This document shows, piece by piece, positions 12,093 through 24,019 of a stretch of 64,000 nt of DNA. The position numbers and the translations under genes were made by a program. The notes under the pieces are model-generated. The model was given only the letters and a program-made list of their open reading frames with translations, was not told the DNA's origin and did no database searches. The DNA is taken from contig CM022302.1 of NCBI GenBank assembly GCA_011799875.1, positions 55,284,854 to 55,348,853 on the forward strand, written 5' to 3'. The stretch's first letter is position 1. Each line of letters starts with the position of its first letter. This DNA comes from Thinopyrum elongatum (Eukaryota > Streptophyta > Magnoliopsida > Poales > Poaceae).

Positions 12093-13857
12093 GCACTTTA
12101 TGCCTAGCTTAATGGCCTTAAAGAAAGGGCTGCCAGGGAGACAACCTGGAAGTTTTAGAGAGTCATTTTGTTCTGTTGTGTGCTTTTATAAAGTTAAAAA
12201 AAAGAGGGGAACCTAAAACTTCACAACAGTAAAAGTGAAAGTGAGAAGGACGAGCACCGTGGAAGCGGGAGCATGCCTTGAACTTTGTTCTTGCCCATGG
12301 AAACTTTGTGAATCATGAATTACAGAAACTTTTCAAAAAAATAATTATCCCCTTGTAAAAATCCATTGTATCATAAAAATAATGTGCCAAGATTTGCCTT
12401 TAGGATGATTGGATTGTTGTTGGTATGTCCGGTGGAAAAACAGAAACTTTGGCTATAGTGCGTGATTTTACATTTTTTACTGGAACGTCAAAAGTTTTTG
12501 AAACTTTTTGCACAATATTTATATACAATTTTTTTATTTTGTCCCAATTTTTAAAAAAAAATTCAGTTATAGAAGTATGGTCAAAGTTCAGATTACTACA
12601 GACTGTCCTGTTTAAGACAGATTCTGTTTTTGATGCATTGTTTTGCTTGTTTTGATGAAACTATTGATTTTATCGGTTGTATAAGCCATGGAGAAGTTAT
12701 AATACAGCAGGGATAATGTAAAAATAAAATATGAATGGGTTTGCAATAGTACTTAAAGTCGTGATTTGCTTTATTATACTAACGGATATTACAGAGCTTT
12801 CTGTTAAGTTTTGTGTGGATGAAGTGTTGAATGATCGAGGAGGTCTGGATATGAGGAGAAGGAGGAGAGGCAAGAGTTCATGATTGGGGATGCCCAAGGC
12901 ACCCCAACTAAATATTCAAGGAGACTCAAGCGGCTAAGCTTGGGGATGCCCCGGAAGGCATCCCATCTTTCTTCAACAAGTATCGGTATGTTTTCGTTTC
13001 CGTTTCGTTCACGTGATATGAGTAAATCTTGGAGCGTCTTTTGGGTTTAGTTTTCACTTTTCTTTTATGCACCATGCTGGTATGAGATAGTCCATGGTTG
13101 ATTTATAGAATTCTCATTGCACTTCACTTATATCTTTTGAGTATGGCCTTATAGAATGCTTCATGTGCTTCACTTATATCATTTGAAGTTTGGATTGCCT
13201 GTTTCTCTTCACATAGAAAACCATTGTTTGTAGAATGCTCTTTTGCTTCACTTATACTTATTAGAGCATGTTATTTTGTAGAAAGAATTAAACTCTCATG
13301 CTCCACTTATATCTATTTAGAGAGTCAATAGGAATTGGTCATTTGCATGGTTAGTCATAAAATCCTACATAAAACTTATGGATCACTGAATATGATATGT
13401 TTGATTCCTTGCAATAGTTTTGCGATATAGAGATGATAATATGTGGGAGGTACTAGTAAATGGTTGTGGTTAGCAAGAATATTGGTGTTAAGGTTTGTGA
13501 TTCCCGAAGCATGCACGTTAGTCTCTCGTTATGCTATGAAGTTGGAGTATGATTTATTATTGATTGTCTTCCTTATGAGTGGCGGTCAGGGACGAGCAAT
13601 GATCTTTTCCTACCAATCTATCCCCCTAGGGGCATGCGTAGTAGTACTTTGCTTCGAGGGCTAATAAACTTTGCAATAAGTATATGAGTTCTTTATGACT
13701 AATGTGAGTGCATGGAAAATACGCACTCTTACGTTTCCGCAATTTGCTATCCTCTACGGTACCATGCATTGCCCTTTCTCACCTCGAGAGTCGGTGCAAA
13801 CTTCGCCGGTGCATCCAAACCCCGTGATATGATACGCTCTATCACACATAAGCCTTA
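12093..13857 (+). other. Noncoding internal region of element I, left of CACTA B
   Basis: AT-rich sequence with a GGGCTGCCAGGGAGACAACC motif just after the ORF, of the kind seen in related Triticeae Gypsy elements. Three or four degenerate copies of a segment with CACTTATATC and 'TAGAATGCTTC' occur at 13110-13330. No domain seen. Confidence 0.6.
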
Positions 13858-14095
13858 CACTACTAGGGAAAAGCCTAGCAGTAGCGCGGGTTTTTGGTGT
13901 ATCAGTAGCGCGGGTGCCCGCGCTACTGATATGGCACTACAGCTAAAGCTTAGCAGTAGCGTGTTTTGACACGCGCTACTGCTATACCAACTTAGCAATA
14001 GCGTTTTCCATACCCGCGCTACTGCTAAGTGCTTTAGCAGTAGCGTTTTCCTGTACAGCGCTAAAGAGCGCTACTACTATATTTTCTCATATCTT
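13858..14095. repeat. Left TIR and subterminal repeats of CACTA B
   Basis: Alternating direct and inverted copies of TAGCAGTAGCG / GCGCTACTGCTA, about every 20-40 bp. Confidence 0.9.
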
Positions 14096-14347
14096 TTTTT
14101 TGCTACGTATTTGCGATGTTTTTGTACAGGTTTTATATAGTATTCTAATCATACCATAAACATGCAATATGCTCATCATATCATACACATAATAGTCTCA
14201 TCATATCATCCAACACAAATCATGTCATCACATCATAATCACGATATAGCTATACAAGTTACATGACATGTCTCATCATACATAATGTAGTACTTCTTGA
14301 GGCGTCGGTTCGTATCCCTCTCTCGCACTAGCGTGAACCTAAACTAA

Positions 14348-14419
14348 CTACTGGCTGTCGCTCGGAAACCGGTACACCTGGGCCTGACACTCCGGCCACT
14401 CATCGTATACTCCTGGCAT
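14348..14419 (-). pseudogene. Remnant of viroplasmin/HBD ORF (CACTA B)
   Basis: The minus strand reads MPGVYDEWPECQAQVYRF and stops after five more codons (TAG at 14348-14350). This is the core of the hybrid-binding domain complete at 24020-24217. The first ten residues (W-Y-A-V-x-x-G part) and everything after the F-x-G motif are lost, so the domain cannot fold. It occupies the same place, between the TNP1-like gene and the terminal repeats, as in C and D. Confidence 0.75.
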
Positions 14420-14711
14420 AGCACTTTCTTCACCATCGATGTTCTATGCACCTGCATCGTCACATGAGTCGATGATATGCAACATATATAGTTGAGCAAC
14501 AGAAAGAGATAGACTTGGCAAAAATAGAAGCAACATTTCATAAGCATAAATAACAAAGTTCATCGTACACAAAATGCCCTAACTAGAGTGATCTTCGCTA
14601 GTTGAGGAGGACGGTTTAATTACATCACAAATAAAGATTCATCATGCATAACTCAAAGTTTCATCATAGAGAAAGTATGGACTAAACGGACACATTCTCA
14701 TATATCTTCAA

Positions 14712-17700
14712 TCACTCCAACTTGTCGTGCCATCCATCCAAGTCAGGGAGATAGTCCCCGAGTGAAGTGAAAGGCTTCAGGTCGAGACGCTGAGCGGCTA
14801 CGCGTGTTCGTACGTCTTCCCGCGACATTTGCCCTTCTTCGTAGAACATCACTGTTTTTTTGAGGACCTCCTTCATGATGATTTGGGCAAGTTCACGCTG
14901 GATGTGATAGAACTCAGCTCGGAGTACATGATCTGGGATATCTCCTAGGTTCTTTGCCCATTGCAGAATATGGGCATCGCCGGATCTAGGTGACATGCAA
15001 AGGTTCTGCTGATCTCGTCTGTACTCCAGCATGTGGTGGAGAACATAGAATCCATCACTAAGAGTATCACTCGGTTGCTAGATGCAGCAGAAGTCGGTCT
15101 TATGGCCGAAGGCGGGTGCGCAGTTCCTTGTCTTCCTGATCTTGATCTCTCCACCCCGTACGCCGTAGGTTAAGATAGCACTGTCGAGAACAGACTTGAT
15201 GTGGGTGTAATCCTTTTTCTTCAAGTTCTTCGATGAGTCCAAGTAAAGAGCGTGGGAGAATCGGGGGTAAAGGATGATGAGGATGGCGCGCCCGTCGCTG
15301 CGCAAAATAAGTACACCTCAAATTAGCCTCCAAGCGTGCAAATGAATGATTGAAATCGAAGGAAAGATATCTGCGGATGACTTACATGGGATGATAAGGC
15401 ACGAGAATCGTCTCCTGGTCCTTATTGGCGACCATAAAATCGGCGATGTAGTTACTCGCGTGTTCACGGTGCTTTGGGCAGACTGCCAAGAAGCCCTCGT
15501 GCATGAAGTACGGGTCAGCGACACAGATATAAGGTATCTGCTCAATCCTGATGATGTGGTTCATCTGCAAGGCAAAAAGGCGGACAAAAGTAAAATCCAA
15601 CTTTTTCAAGTGAAACATGTCGAAGATGTTATCGAATCGAAGGAAGAACTTCTCCGCGGGGAATGTGCCGACGTACAACCTTTGCTGCGGCACGTTAACC
15701 ACGTAGAGCGGGTATCCTGGATTTTTCAAGGCGATCAGGCTTTTCTCTATCCGCACCAGGGATATGCCATTTTGCCGCACCGGGGATAGGTATACGGTCT
15801 TGAACCCAAGGCTGCGCAGGCGGCTGGATCATAGAAGCAGCTTTGTTGCCTTTCCTCCGTCTCTTCCTATGCTTCTTTCCTACTAGAAGTTCGTCTAAAA
15901 TACGTTCATCCTCCGGCAATTCAGGCACCGACCCATGACGCTCAAACCCTGTGTACTCATACTGCTGAGCCATCAATCCTCCGTCGTCATAGGCACCAGT
16001 ATTGAGATACTGTAGAGTGTCATCATCATCCTCATCGATGGCATCAATATCATGCATTGCTTCTTCGACGGCGGCGACGTTATCAGCGACTAATGGAGCC
16101 TCTTCCTCGCCTCGTCCACTATCACCCGGCATGACAGGCGACGCTAATTGGGTAGGTGGGGTGTTGACATTCATACCTTGCTGAGGCTGCGTGGTCGTGG
16201 TGGGTGTGCTCCCGGCCGCCTCCAGACGAAGCAGACTCTTTGGCCACAACAGGACCCAACTCTTGCAATCGTCAAGCCACCGCGGGGTCTCGTCGTCATC
16301 TCCCCCTAGTAGCGGAGGAGCCAAATTGTCGTGGCCCGGTTTGACACTGGCCACTGAAACCTTGAAGACGTCAGGGGGGATCGGCCGGCTGTGGAACAAT
16401 TGTTCCTTTGGCTTCACTATCGTCGCCTTCCCCACGTCCACCTTCTGGCCGCTGATAGTGTACAGTATGGTGCATGGGGTTACGTCGGCCTGCAAAGACA
16501 TGTCTGCGACGTGAGACATCCGAAAGGCAACGGAAATGACAGATTATACATATATTGAAGAGGGCCGGTGTGACAGGTACCGTGAGGGTGTCGAGCTCAG
16601 CCACAGAAGAAACACCGCCGAGCACGTCCGAGATGGAGGACGGGCTGCTATGAGCAGGTGTGGGAGCCGGTGTAGGAGCAGGTGCTGGTGCAACGCTAGT
16701 CGAGCTGCTCCCCAAGAAGTTGGAAAGGGGAAAGTCCGCTGCATCCATAGTTGGATTTTGCTTGCTCCAGCTGACGATAACCGGAACCAAGACACTATAC
16801 GAAGCTGCAATCTCCTCTTTTGCAGCAGCTACCGCTGCTTTAACACTCTCAACTGATTTCTTATCAACCGCAATTGCAACCTTCTTGTCGATGTTTTCTT
16901 CATTTAACCTCTGTCTTTCCTTTCTCTCCTCCATGGTCTCACGGTAGTACTTCTTCCACGTGGCGCCATCTCCAACGACGTGCACGCGTCCATACGACGG
17001 CTGAGTGTCCACCGGGAGTCCTTTCAATATGTTCAAGGCCTGCGTCCGTCTAGAAAACCTTCTTCACTGGGTCCGAACGGTACCAGGCCCTGATGACGTC
17101 ATGCTCCTGCGGGACGGTGAACTCCGCCAAGGGGTCTGGGATGCCCAGACTTTCTCGTTCCGCGTCCTCCTTGGCCCATATGGACCTCTTCCCCGCGTAA
17201 CCATGGCTTCCGAGGTGGTGGCACCCCATGTTCCTCTCTTGAAGCCCCTTCATGTACTTTGACTTTTCTTTGGCAGCTTCAGCAACGCAAGCCGCCTTGA
17301 ATATTTCAAACAGCTCTTCCGTAATTGTCGGATTATCCTTTACAATCTCGGAGTAGGGTTCCTTTTTGTCGATGATCCTTGCTTTCACCCTTACTTTCCA
17401 GGCGGACAACGCGTCGCTAAACTTGCTCATGGTGTGTCTGTTTATCTTCTTCATTGTCGGGTCTTTATCTGGATCAGTATATTTGATTTCATCCCGGACC
17501 GGGAACAAGAATACCTGGTGCAGCTTCGTTAGGAGGGAGTGCTTCATATTTTCTATCTTCTTTAGTTTCTCTTTGTTGATGGTGGCGGTTGTCCGTACGA
17601 TGCAGCCTATTTGATTGCCGTCGCACGTGCGCGCTTCCTCAGGCTGTGTTGGCTCAAAATTGCCGGAGTCCACCTCCGTGACCACTAGTCTAGTAGTTAT

Positions 17701-17940
17701 GAGCTGGTTTGGGCGTCGATGTCTCCTCTTCGGTTTCGGTTCTATACCGGCTTCGCCAGTCTCGGTGCCGGTCTGGGTCTAAACGCTAGTCTCGGCGCCG
17801 GTCTCGATGTCGGTCTCAGTCTCGGATGTGACAGGTGGGCCCTGCAACAACTGTTGCTCGTCGAGAAGGTTCAAATAAGCGTCTGCTGCCTCGTAGAAGT
17901 TGCAATCACCAGAACCCTGTCCTTCATCGTTGCTATCCAT
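14712..17940 (-). pseudogene. TNP1-like CACTA protein of element B with inactive Ulp1-like C-terminal domain
   Basis: The start ATG is at 17940 (MDSNDEGQGSGDCNF...), chosen by alignment with C and D and because it follows the foldback by 65 nt. Exon 1 runs to about 17040 with an in-frame TAG near 17778 and another TAG at 17050-17052. Intron 1 and the start of exon 2 are deleted. Exon 2 covers about 17036-16590, exon 3 about 16507-15405 (frame change near 15770) and exon 4 15297-14712. Exon 1 resembles the plant En/Spm Transposase_24-type region. Exon 4 is an Ulp1-like fold (LYPRFSHALYLDSS...) that lacks the catalytic His, and has SDGFYVLH where the catalytic Cys should be. TAG at 15078-15080 replaces CAG seen in C at 26032-26034. 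The role in transposition is inferred from position and family only. Confidence 0.8.
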
Positions 17941-18005
17941 GTTTCCTATGATTAAAACTAGTCAATTAATTCTAGACCTAATAAAATGAATAATGACATA
18001 AAAAA

Positions 18006-18201
18006 GGCCTATGTTTTGCAGGAACGTTGATTCATTCCCGGTGCGGCAAATCCCGGGAACTCGATATGTCCTAGTTTGTAGCACAAGTCATGCCGAAATT
18101 CACGGAAAATTTTGGCATGACCTTTGCTAAAAAGTGTACAAATCGAGCACCTGAAATTTGCTGGAACGGAAATGAATCAACATTCTGGCAAAACATAGGC
18201 C
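18006..18201. ncRNA. Foldback (hairpin) upstream of TNP1-like gene, element B
   Basis: The two arms of about 95 nt are inverted repeats: GGCCTATGTTTTGC at the left end and GCAAAACATAGGCC at the right end. The apex lies near 18104 between GTCATGCCGAAATT and AATTTTGGCATGAC. By eye roughly three quarters of positions pair. It begins 65 nt upstream of the TNP1 ATG. Homologous foldbacks occur at 29421-29623 and 50387-50570. A transcript across it would fold into a long stem; whether it yields small RNAs is inference. Confidence 0.7.
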
Positions 18202-19070
18202 ACTAGGCTTCATTCCCTGGAAACAACAAAAGGCCACTTGGGCACAATCGAACCACTTCAATGAAAAGATATAACATGACCACTTGAGAACATGTACATG
18301 GGCAACTACAACAGTAGATAAACATGAGCAAACACTATTGAGGAATTTGCATATAACATGACCACTTCAAATTTGCATCTCCTAGTGTTTGACACTTCAA
18401 GAAAATCTACACAAATCTCATGCTCTCTCAAACTCAATTCAAAAACCAAATATAGATGGATGAACCCTAGAAACCTAGAACCTTTACATATTTTTGTCCT
18501 AATAAAAATTATGAACCCTAGAACTCAATTTCTGTCCTAATAAAAATTATGAACCCTAGAACTCGAATTATGTCCTAATAAAAATTCACTAAAAATTAAG
18601 AACATACTGGACTTGCAACACTAACAGAAATTTATATTTTTATATTGATTTTTTCCCTAAACTAAATCGTACTACCCTAGTTAACATCTAGTTAAACCTT
18701 ACTTTCCTAACATTTGTAATTAAACCCTACAACCCTAACCCTACTGCCCTAGTTAAGCATATACAAATTTTTCCTAAAAATTATATTTAGTTAACTACTG
18801 AACAAATTTTACTCTAAACTAAACCCTACTACCCTAATTAACATCTAGTTAAAAAATCAATTCAAAAACTAAACCCTATGAACTAATAAACTCTACATTA
18901 TCTACTACTTAACATCTATTATTACCCTAACTAAAAAACTTCTACTATTAACCCTACTGCCCTAGTTAACTAGTACCACCACTACTACTAATTAACAACT
19001 ACTACTACTAAAAAACATTATCTATGAACCCTACTACTAATTAACATCTACTGCTACTACTACTAAAAAA
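18202..19070. other. AT-rich noncoding segment of CACTA B
   Basis: Many copies of AACCCTA / ACCCTACTACCC / TTAACATCTA, giving telomere-like strings that are too degenerate to be telomeric. This is probably an intron in the 5' leader, matching 49816-50386 in D. No gene seen. Confidence 0.5.
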
Positions 19071-19079
19071 CATGGCAGG

Positions 19080-19430
19080 AAGAACAAGCAGAGAGAGAGG
19101 AGGGGTGGGGGGCTTACAGAGAGGGGAGAGACGGTGGCGGGGAGGTGCTCGGCGACGGAGGCAGGGGCGGCGAGGGCGCGCGGCTCCGTTGGCGGCGACA
19201 GAGGCAGTGGTGGTGAGGGAGGCAGGGGCGGCGAGGAGCGGATGAGGGAAGCAGTGGCGGCGAGGGAGGCAGGGGCGTCAAGGGCGCATGGCTCCGGTGG
19301 CGGCGACGGCGCGTGGCTCCGGTGGGGCAGGGCCGGCGAGGGAACGACGGTTGCGAGCGAGCAGGGGCAGCGAGGGAGAGGCAGCGATGGAGGAGATCGA
19401 TGGGGAATTGGGGGAATGGACTTAGCAAAA
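19080..19430 (-). promoter_or_regulatory. GC-rich leader of the TNP1-like transcript, element B
   Basis: A pyrimidine-rich, very GC-rich 350-bp block on the minus strand lies between the subterminal repeats and the AT-rich segment. Matching blocks sit at the same place in C (30340-30793) and D (49500-49815). Open frames of about 140 codons here are composition artefacts. The likely role is core promoter and first noncoding exon. Confidence 0.45.
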
Positions 19431-19439
19431 TTTTGAGCC

Positions 19440-20017
19440 CGCGCAGGGTTAAGCCAAAATAGCAATAGCGCTGGTAGGCAAAAAGCGCTATAGCTAAGTT
19501 AGCTATAGCGCTTTCTACCAAAACGCGCTACTGCTATAGGAAGTAGTTATTTATTTTCCTTTTTCTTTTCTTTTTATCTAAAGAATGTAGCTATAGCGTG
19601 GGCTTATAAAACGCGCTACTGCTATAGTAACTACAGCGCTTTGCGGCAACAAGCGCTACTGCTATGCCTTTCTCCTTTATTTTTCCTTTTCTATTGTTTA
19701 TCTTTATATTTTCTTTTTTTCATTTCTCCTTTTTCTACTTCTTTAATTTTCATTTACTTTTCTACTTCTTTTCCATTTTATTTTCATTTTTTAGCAGTAG
19801 CGCTCTATACAGGAAACGCGCTACTACAAGGCACTTAGCAGTAGCGTGCTTTTTGCAGCCTCGCTACTACTATTCCGAGCCTACCGGCAACAATGTGGGA
19901 ATTATAGTAGTAGCGCTTTTACGTGCAGACGCGCTACTGCTACAACCATAGCTGTAGCGCTCTGTTCTAACCAGCGCTACTGCTATACCTCTGTGTATAA
20001 GGTTTTTCCTAGTAGTG
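19440..20017. repeat. Right subterminal repeats and TIR of CACTA B
   Basis: Three clusters of GCGCTATAGCTA/GCGCTACTGCTA repeats (19450-19545, 19585-19665, 19793-20017) are separated by pyrimidine-rich spacers. The first cluster is the counterpart of the internal repeat block between tnp2 and TNP1 in C and D. Confidence 0.88.
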
Positions 20018-21193
20018 TTATTATATCTTCCTCAAAACAGCCACCATACCTACCTATTATGGCCTTTCCATAGCCATTCTGAGATATTTTGCCATGCAAC
20101 TTCCACCGCTTCCGTTTTGATGACTTGAGCATTCATTGTCATATTGCTTTGCATGATCGTAAGATAGCTAGCATGATATTTCCATGGCTTGTCTGTTTTT
20201 TGATATAATTGTTATGCTAGATTGTTGCACATCCTGGTACACTACCAGAGGCATCCATATAGAGTCTTATTTTGTTATAGGTATCGAGTTGTAAGTAAAT
20301 AGAAGTGTGATGATCATCAATTTTCATTATTAGAGCATGTCCCAGTGAGGAAAGTATGATGGAAACTGTGATTCCCCCACAAGTCGGGATAAGACTCCGG
20401 ACAAAGAGTCAAAAAGGAAAGAAAAAAAAAGTAGAAAAAAAGAAAAAAATAAGAAAAAAAGAAAAAGAAAAAAAAGAGAAGGGGCATGCTAGTTCCACAC
20501 TTGTGCTTCAAAGTAGCACCATGTTTTTCCTATAGAGAGTCTCCTATGTTGTCACTTTCATATACTAGTGGGAATTTTTCATTATAGAGTTAGATGCACA
20601 CCCACTTAGTTTTCATGTTGAGCTTTCATACACTTATAGCTCTTAGTGCATTCGTTGCATGGCAATCCCTACTCCTCGCATTGATATCAATTGATGGGCA
20701 TCTCCATAACCCGTTGGTTAGCCGCGTCGATGTGAGACTTTCTTACTTTTTGTCTTCTCTATATTTACCCCTATCATCATACTCTATTCCACCCATAGTG
20801 CTATATCTATGGCTTGCGCTCATGTATTGCGTGAGGGTTGAAAAAGCTGAAGCACGTTAAAAAGTATGAACCAATTGCTCGACTTGTCATCGGGGTTGTG
20901 CATGATAAATAGTTTGTGTTAAGAAGACTGAGCATGACAAGACTATATGATTTTGTAGGGATAGCTTTCTTTAGCGTTGATATTTTGAAAGACACACTTA
21001 TTTGTTGGGATTCCTAAGTATTGATGTCTTTATGTCAAATTATAGACTATTGATTTGAGTCACTCGTGTCTTAATATTCATGCCATGATTAGACATATGA
21101 TCAAGTTTATGCTAGGTAGCATTCCACATCAAAAATTATCTTTTTTATCATTTACCTACTCGAGGACGAACAGGGAACTAAGCTTGGGGATGC
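20018..21193 (+). other. Internal region of element I, right of CACTA B, with polypurine tract
   Basis: Noncoding, AT-rich. A poly(A/G) low-complexity run lies at 20418-20478. The stretch ending GAACTAAGCTTGGGGATGC directly before the LTR is the probable polypurine tract region (about 21173-21193). Confidence 0.7.
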
Positions 21194-21791
21194 TGATACG
21201 TCTCCATCGTATCTACAATTTTTGATTGTTTCATGCCAAGATTATACAACTTTCACATACTTTTGGGAACAATTTATACGATTTATTGGACTAACCTATT
21301 GATCTAGTGCCCAGTGCCAGTTCTTGTTTTTTGCATGTTTTTTGTTTCGCAGAATATCCATATCAAACGAAGTCCAAATGCATTATTTTGGAATATATTT
21401 GATTTTTGGGAGGTGGAATCATCACAAACGGGGGCCCACAGCCACCACAAGACACCTGGGCGCGTCAGGCAGCCCAGGTGCATGGTGGTGGGTTGTGCCT
21501 TCCTCGTACATCGGTTGGAGCTCTACTTCGGGCGCAAGGAAGCTTATACTCGGAAAAAAAATCGTGTTAAAATCTCAGCGCAATCGGAGTTAGGGATCTC
21601 CGTGAATATAAGAAACGGTTTTCGGCCAGAAAACAAGAAAGCGAAACAGAAGAGAACAGAGAGGGAGATCAAATCTCGGAGGGGTTCCCGCCCCTCCGCC
21701 GCCATGGAGGCCATGGACCAGAGGGGGAACTCTCCTCCCATCTAGGGGGGGGGGGGCAAGGAAGAAGAAGAAGAAGGAGGGGGGCTCTCTC
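21194..21791 (+). repeat. 3' LTR of element I, truncated
   Basis: Aligns with 9127-9735 of the 5' LTR, then stops abruptly where element J begins with TGACGATGAC. About 890 bp of the LTR are missing from the window. Confidence 0.85.
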
Positions 21792-22098
21792 TGACGATGA
21801 CTTGTACCTGGGGTAGGGTCCTAGGCCTAACCTACATGCCCTGCCCAAGGACACTACATAAAAGGATCCAAGACCTACAAAGTTAGAAAGGAGGTTCCGA
21901 CTGGATTGATCGCAACGCGGAAGTCACTCGACAGAAAATCCACTCGGTTATCCCATCTCCACTCGACCGTCGTTATTCACTCGGAGTATCTGATTTCACT
22001 CGAAGACAGAAGAATTAAGGCCACTCCAGGATGGCAACGGACAGGCGATCAGTTCATCGCTATAAAGATCATTAAATACGGGCGTTACCAGTAACGTT

Positions 22099-22796
22099 CT
22101 CACCTTTTACAGATAATGGAGTCCCACACATTATCATTACAGATAATGGCTCAAACTTCGATTCGGAAGAATTCAGATACTTCTGTGCCACCCAAGGCAC
22201 TCAGGTAGATTACGCATCCGTTGCGCACCCGCAGTTGAATGGTCAAGCTGAGAGAGCGAATGGTCTTATCCTTTAGGGGTTGAAGCCATGGCTCATGCGT
22301 GATCTCGAGCATGCAGCTGGAGCTTGGGTGATCGAAATGCCGTCTGTCCTATGGGGTTTAAGGACGACTCCTAACCGGTCCACTGACCGGACCCCTTTCT
22401 TCATGGTGTGGGGCCGAAGCCGTGCTGCCTAGTGATCTCTTCCACAATTCACCCTGAGTGGAACTCTATTCGGAGGCTGAGGCTGAACAGGCACGGCAGG
22501 ACGCCATCGACCTCTTGGAAGAAGAACGAGAGATGGCCCTGATACGGTCGACTGATTATCAGCAAGATCTTCGTCGATTTCATGCCAGGAACGTTAGAGG
22601 TCGAGCATTTCAAGAAGGACATCTCGTGCTCCAAGTGGACCAGCAGCGACCACACAAACTCGCCCCCATGTGGGAAGGCCCCTTCATCGTCACCAAGGTG
22701 CTACATAACGGGGCCTACCACCTCTACAACCTCGCAAAGAAGATTGACGAGCCGCGCGCCTGGAACGCAGATCTTCTTCTTCGATTCTATACTTAA
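22099..22796 (+). pseudogene. Gypsy integrase C-terminal fragment
   Basis: The translation has the integrase core motif ITDNGSNFDSEEF followed by VAHPQLNGQAERANG (catalytic Asp and Glu region). A TAG follows in ILxGLKP, then LWGLRTTPNRST, a frame break near 22430, and the C-terminal LAPMWEGPFIVTKVL and GAYHLYNL chromatin-binding-side region, to a stop at 22794-22796. This is the typical end of Ty3/Gypsy pol in grasses. The N-terminal zinc finger and half the core are deleted. The direct repeat ACAGATAATGG occurs twice (22110 and 22139 area) at the deletion point. Confidence 0.85.
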
Positions 22797-22915
22797 CAAT
22801 CGGATTGTTGAGATGTAATAAGAGTACTTTTAGATTTTTTTTCAAAGATATGACTCCTGCAGTCCTATGATGATTGCTCTCACATAAGCGCATGTTCAAA
22901 ACCCCCAGTGTGTTT

Positions 22916-23472
22916 CTTAGCCGCGAACCGGTTTTTGCCTAAGTTAAAAATCCACTACGAGTGAGATCATCCCTCCCGCTCGGGGGCTTAGCCATGAGCC
23001 AGTCCTCGCCTAAGATAAAAATCCAATCCGAGTGAGATCATCCCTCCCACTCGGGGGCTTAGCCGCGAGCCAGTCCTCGCCTAAGTTAAAAATCCACTCC
23101 GAGTGAGGGCATCCCTCCCACTTGGGGGCTTAGCCGCGAGCCAGTCCTTGGCTAAGTTAAAAATCTACTCCGAGTGAGAGCATCCCTCCCACTTGGGGGC
23201 TTAGCCGCGAGCTAGTCCTCGCCTAGGTTAAAAATCCACTCCAAGTGAGAGCATCCGTCCCACTCGGCGGCTTAGCCGCGAGCCAGTCCTCACCTAAGTT
23301 AAAAAACTACTCCGAGTGAGAGCATCCCTCCCACTCGGGGGCTTAGCCATGAGCCAGTCCTTGCCTAAGTTAAAAATACACTCCAAGTGAGAGCATCCCT
23401 TCCACTCGGGGGCTTATCCGCGAGCCAGTCCTCGCCTAAGTTAAAAATCCACTCCGAGTGAGAGCATCCCTC
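22916..23472 (+). repeat. 71-bp tandem array, 8 copies, in Gypsy J
   Basis: The string CTTAGCC starts at 22916, 22987, 23058, 23129, 23200, 23271, 23342 and 23413 (CTTATCC in the last), an exact 71-bp step. Units read CACTCGGGGGCTTAGCCGCG ... CCTAAGTTAAAAATCCACTC. The array is cut in the eighth unit by the CACTA C terminus. Confidence 0.95.
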
Positions 23473-23730
23473 CACTACTAGGAAAAAGGCTACTAGTAGC
23501 GTGGGTTTTTTCGCTATCAGTAGCGCTGATGATCGCGCTACTGCTACGGCGCTACAGCTAAACTTTAGCAGTAGTGCGGTTCTTACCCAGCGCTACTGCT
23601 ACCTATATCTAGCAGTTGCGCGCTTCTGTCCATCGCTACTGCTAATAGTAGTAGCGCGCCCCTACAACCAACGCTACTAGTAAAGTAGCACTGCTGCTAC
23701 TCCAAAACCCCTCGCTACTGCTAGTATTTT
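23473..23730. repeat. Subterminal repeats and TIR of CACTA C
   Basis: Direct and inverted copies of GCGCTACTGCTA, as in B and D. Confidence 0.9.
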
Positions 23731-24019
23731 TTTTCTTTATTCATATTTTTACAGGTTTTATACAATTACAACATACACATACACTGAAACTATATGAAAA
23801 AGGAATGTCTCATCATCATCATCGAAGTGGTACAACATAGTCTCATCATATCATCATTATCGAACACAAATGATGTCGATCTCATCATCATCTCGAAATA
23901 GCGATACAAGTTAATGATTACATGTCTCTTACATTGTCACCGCAGACACATGTTTCATCATCTACCTAAACTTTGACATACAAGATAAGAGCGATCACAA
24001 TGAGCAAAAGCGGGATTAT

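Larger units (their letters stand above)
13858..20017 (-). mobile_element. CACTA element B, 6160 bp, non-autonomous (lacks tnp2)
   Basis: The left end is CACTACTAGGGAAAAGCC at 13858. The right end is the reverse complement of CACTACTAGGAAAAACC at 20017. TTA flanks both ends (13855-13857 and 20018-20020), the 3-bp TSD expected for CACTA. Subterminal GCGCTACTGCTA repeats are present at both ends. Genes on the minus strand are a TNP1-like gene (14712-17940) and a small viroplasmin-domain remnant. Compared with D it lacks the whole tnp2 gene, so it must have been mobilised in trans. It sits in the internal region of element I. Confidence 0.95.
9127..21791 (+). mobile_element. Non-autonomous LTR retrotransposon I (Gypsy-like, LARD type), interrupted by CACTA B
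   Basis: A 5' LTR (9127-10618) is followed by a primer-binding-site-like sequence, one 449-codon ORF and long noncoding internal DNA. A purine-rich tract and a 3' LTR start at 21194; it is cut off at 21791 by element J. LTR starts are TGATATGTCACCATCGTATC and TGATACGTCTCCATCGTATC. The LTR type and the motif GCGCCGTTGCCAGGGAG are characteristic of abundant Triticeae Gypsy families (Sabrina/Fatima/Jeli-like; I cannot fix the name). No gag-pol is present. Confidence 0.85.
21792..23472 (+). mobile_element. Deleted Gypsy retrotransposon J
   Basis: Begins TGACGATGACTTG (LTR-like start), about 300 bp of LTR. It then jumps directly to the end of an integrase gene, followed by a 71-bp tandem array cut by CACTA C at 23473. 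Gag, protease, RT and RNase H are absent, so a large internal deletion occurred. The remainder would lie beyond the window if C is inserted in it. Confidence 0.75.

Noticed and set aside
18700..18960. AACCCTA strings suggesting interstitial telomere
   Set aside because: Irregular spacing and variable units; part of a CACTA leader intron.
22916..23472. CRISPR-like array
   Set aside because: The repeats are head-to-tail 71-bp units without spacers in a plant retrotransposon.
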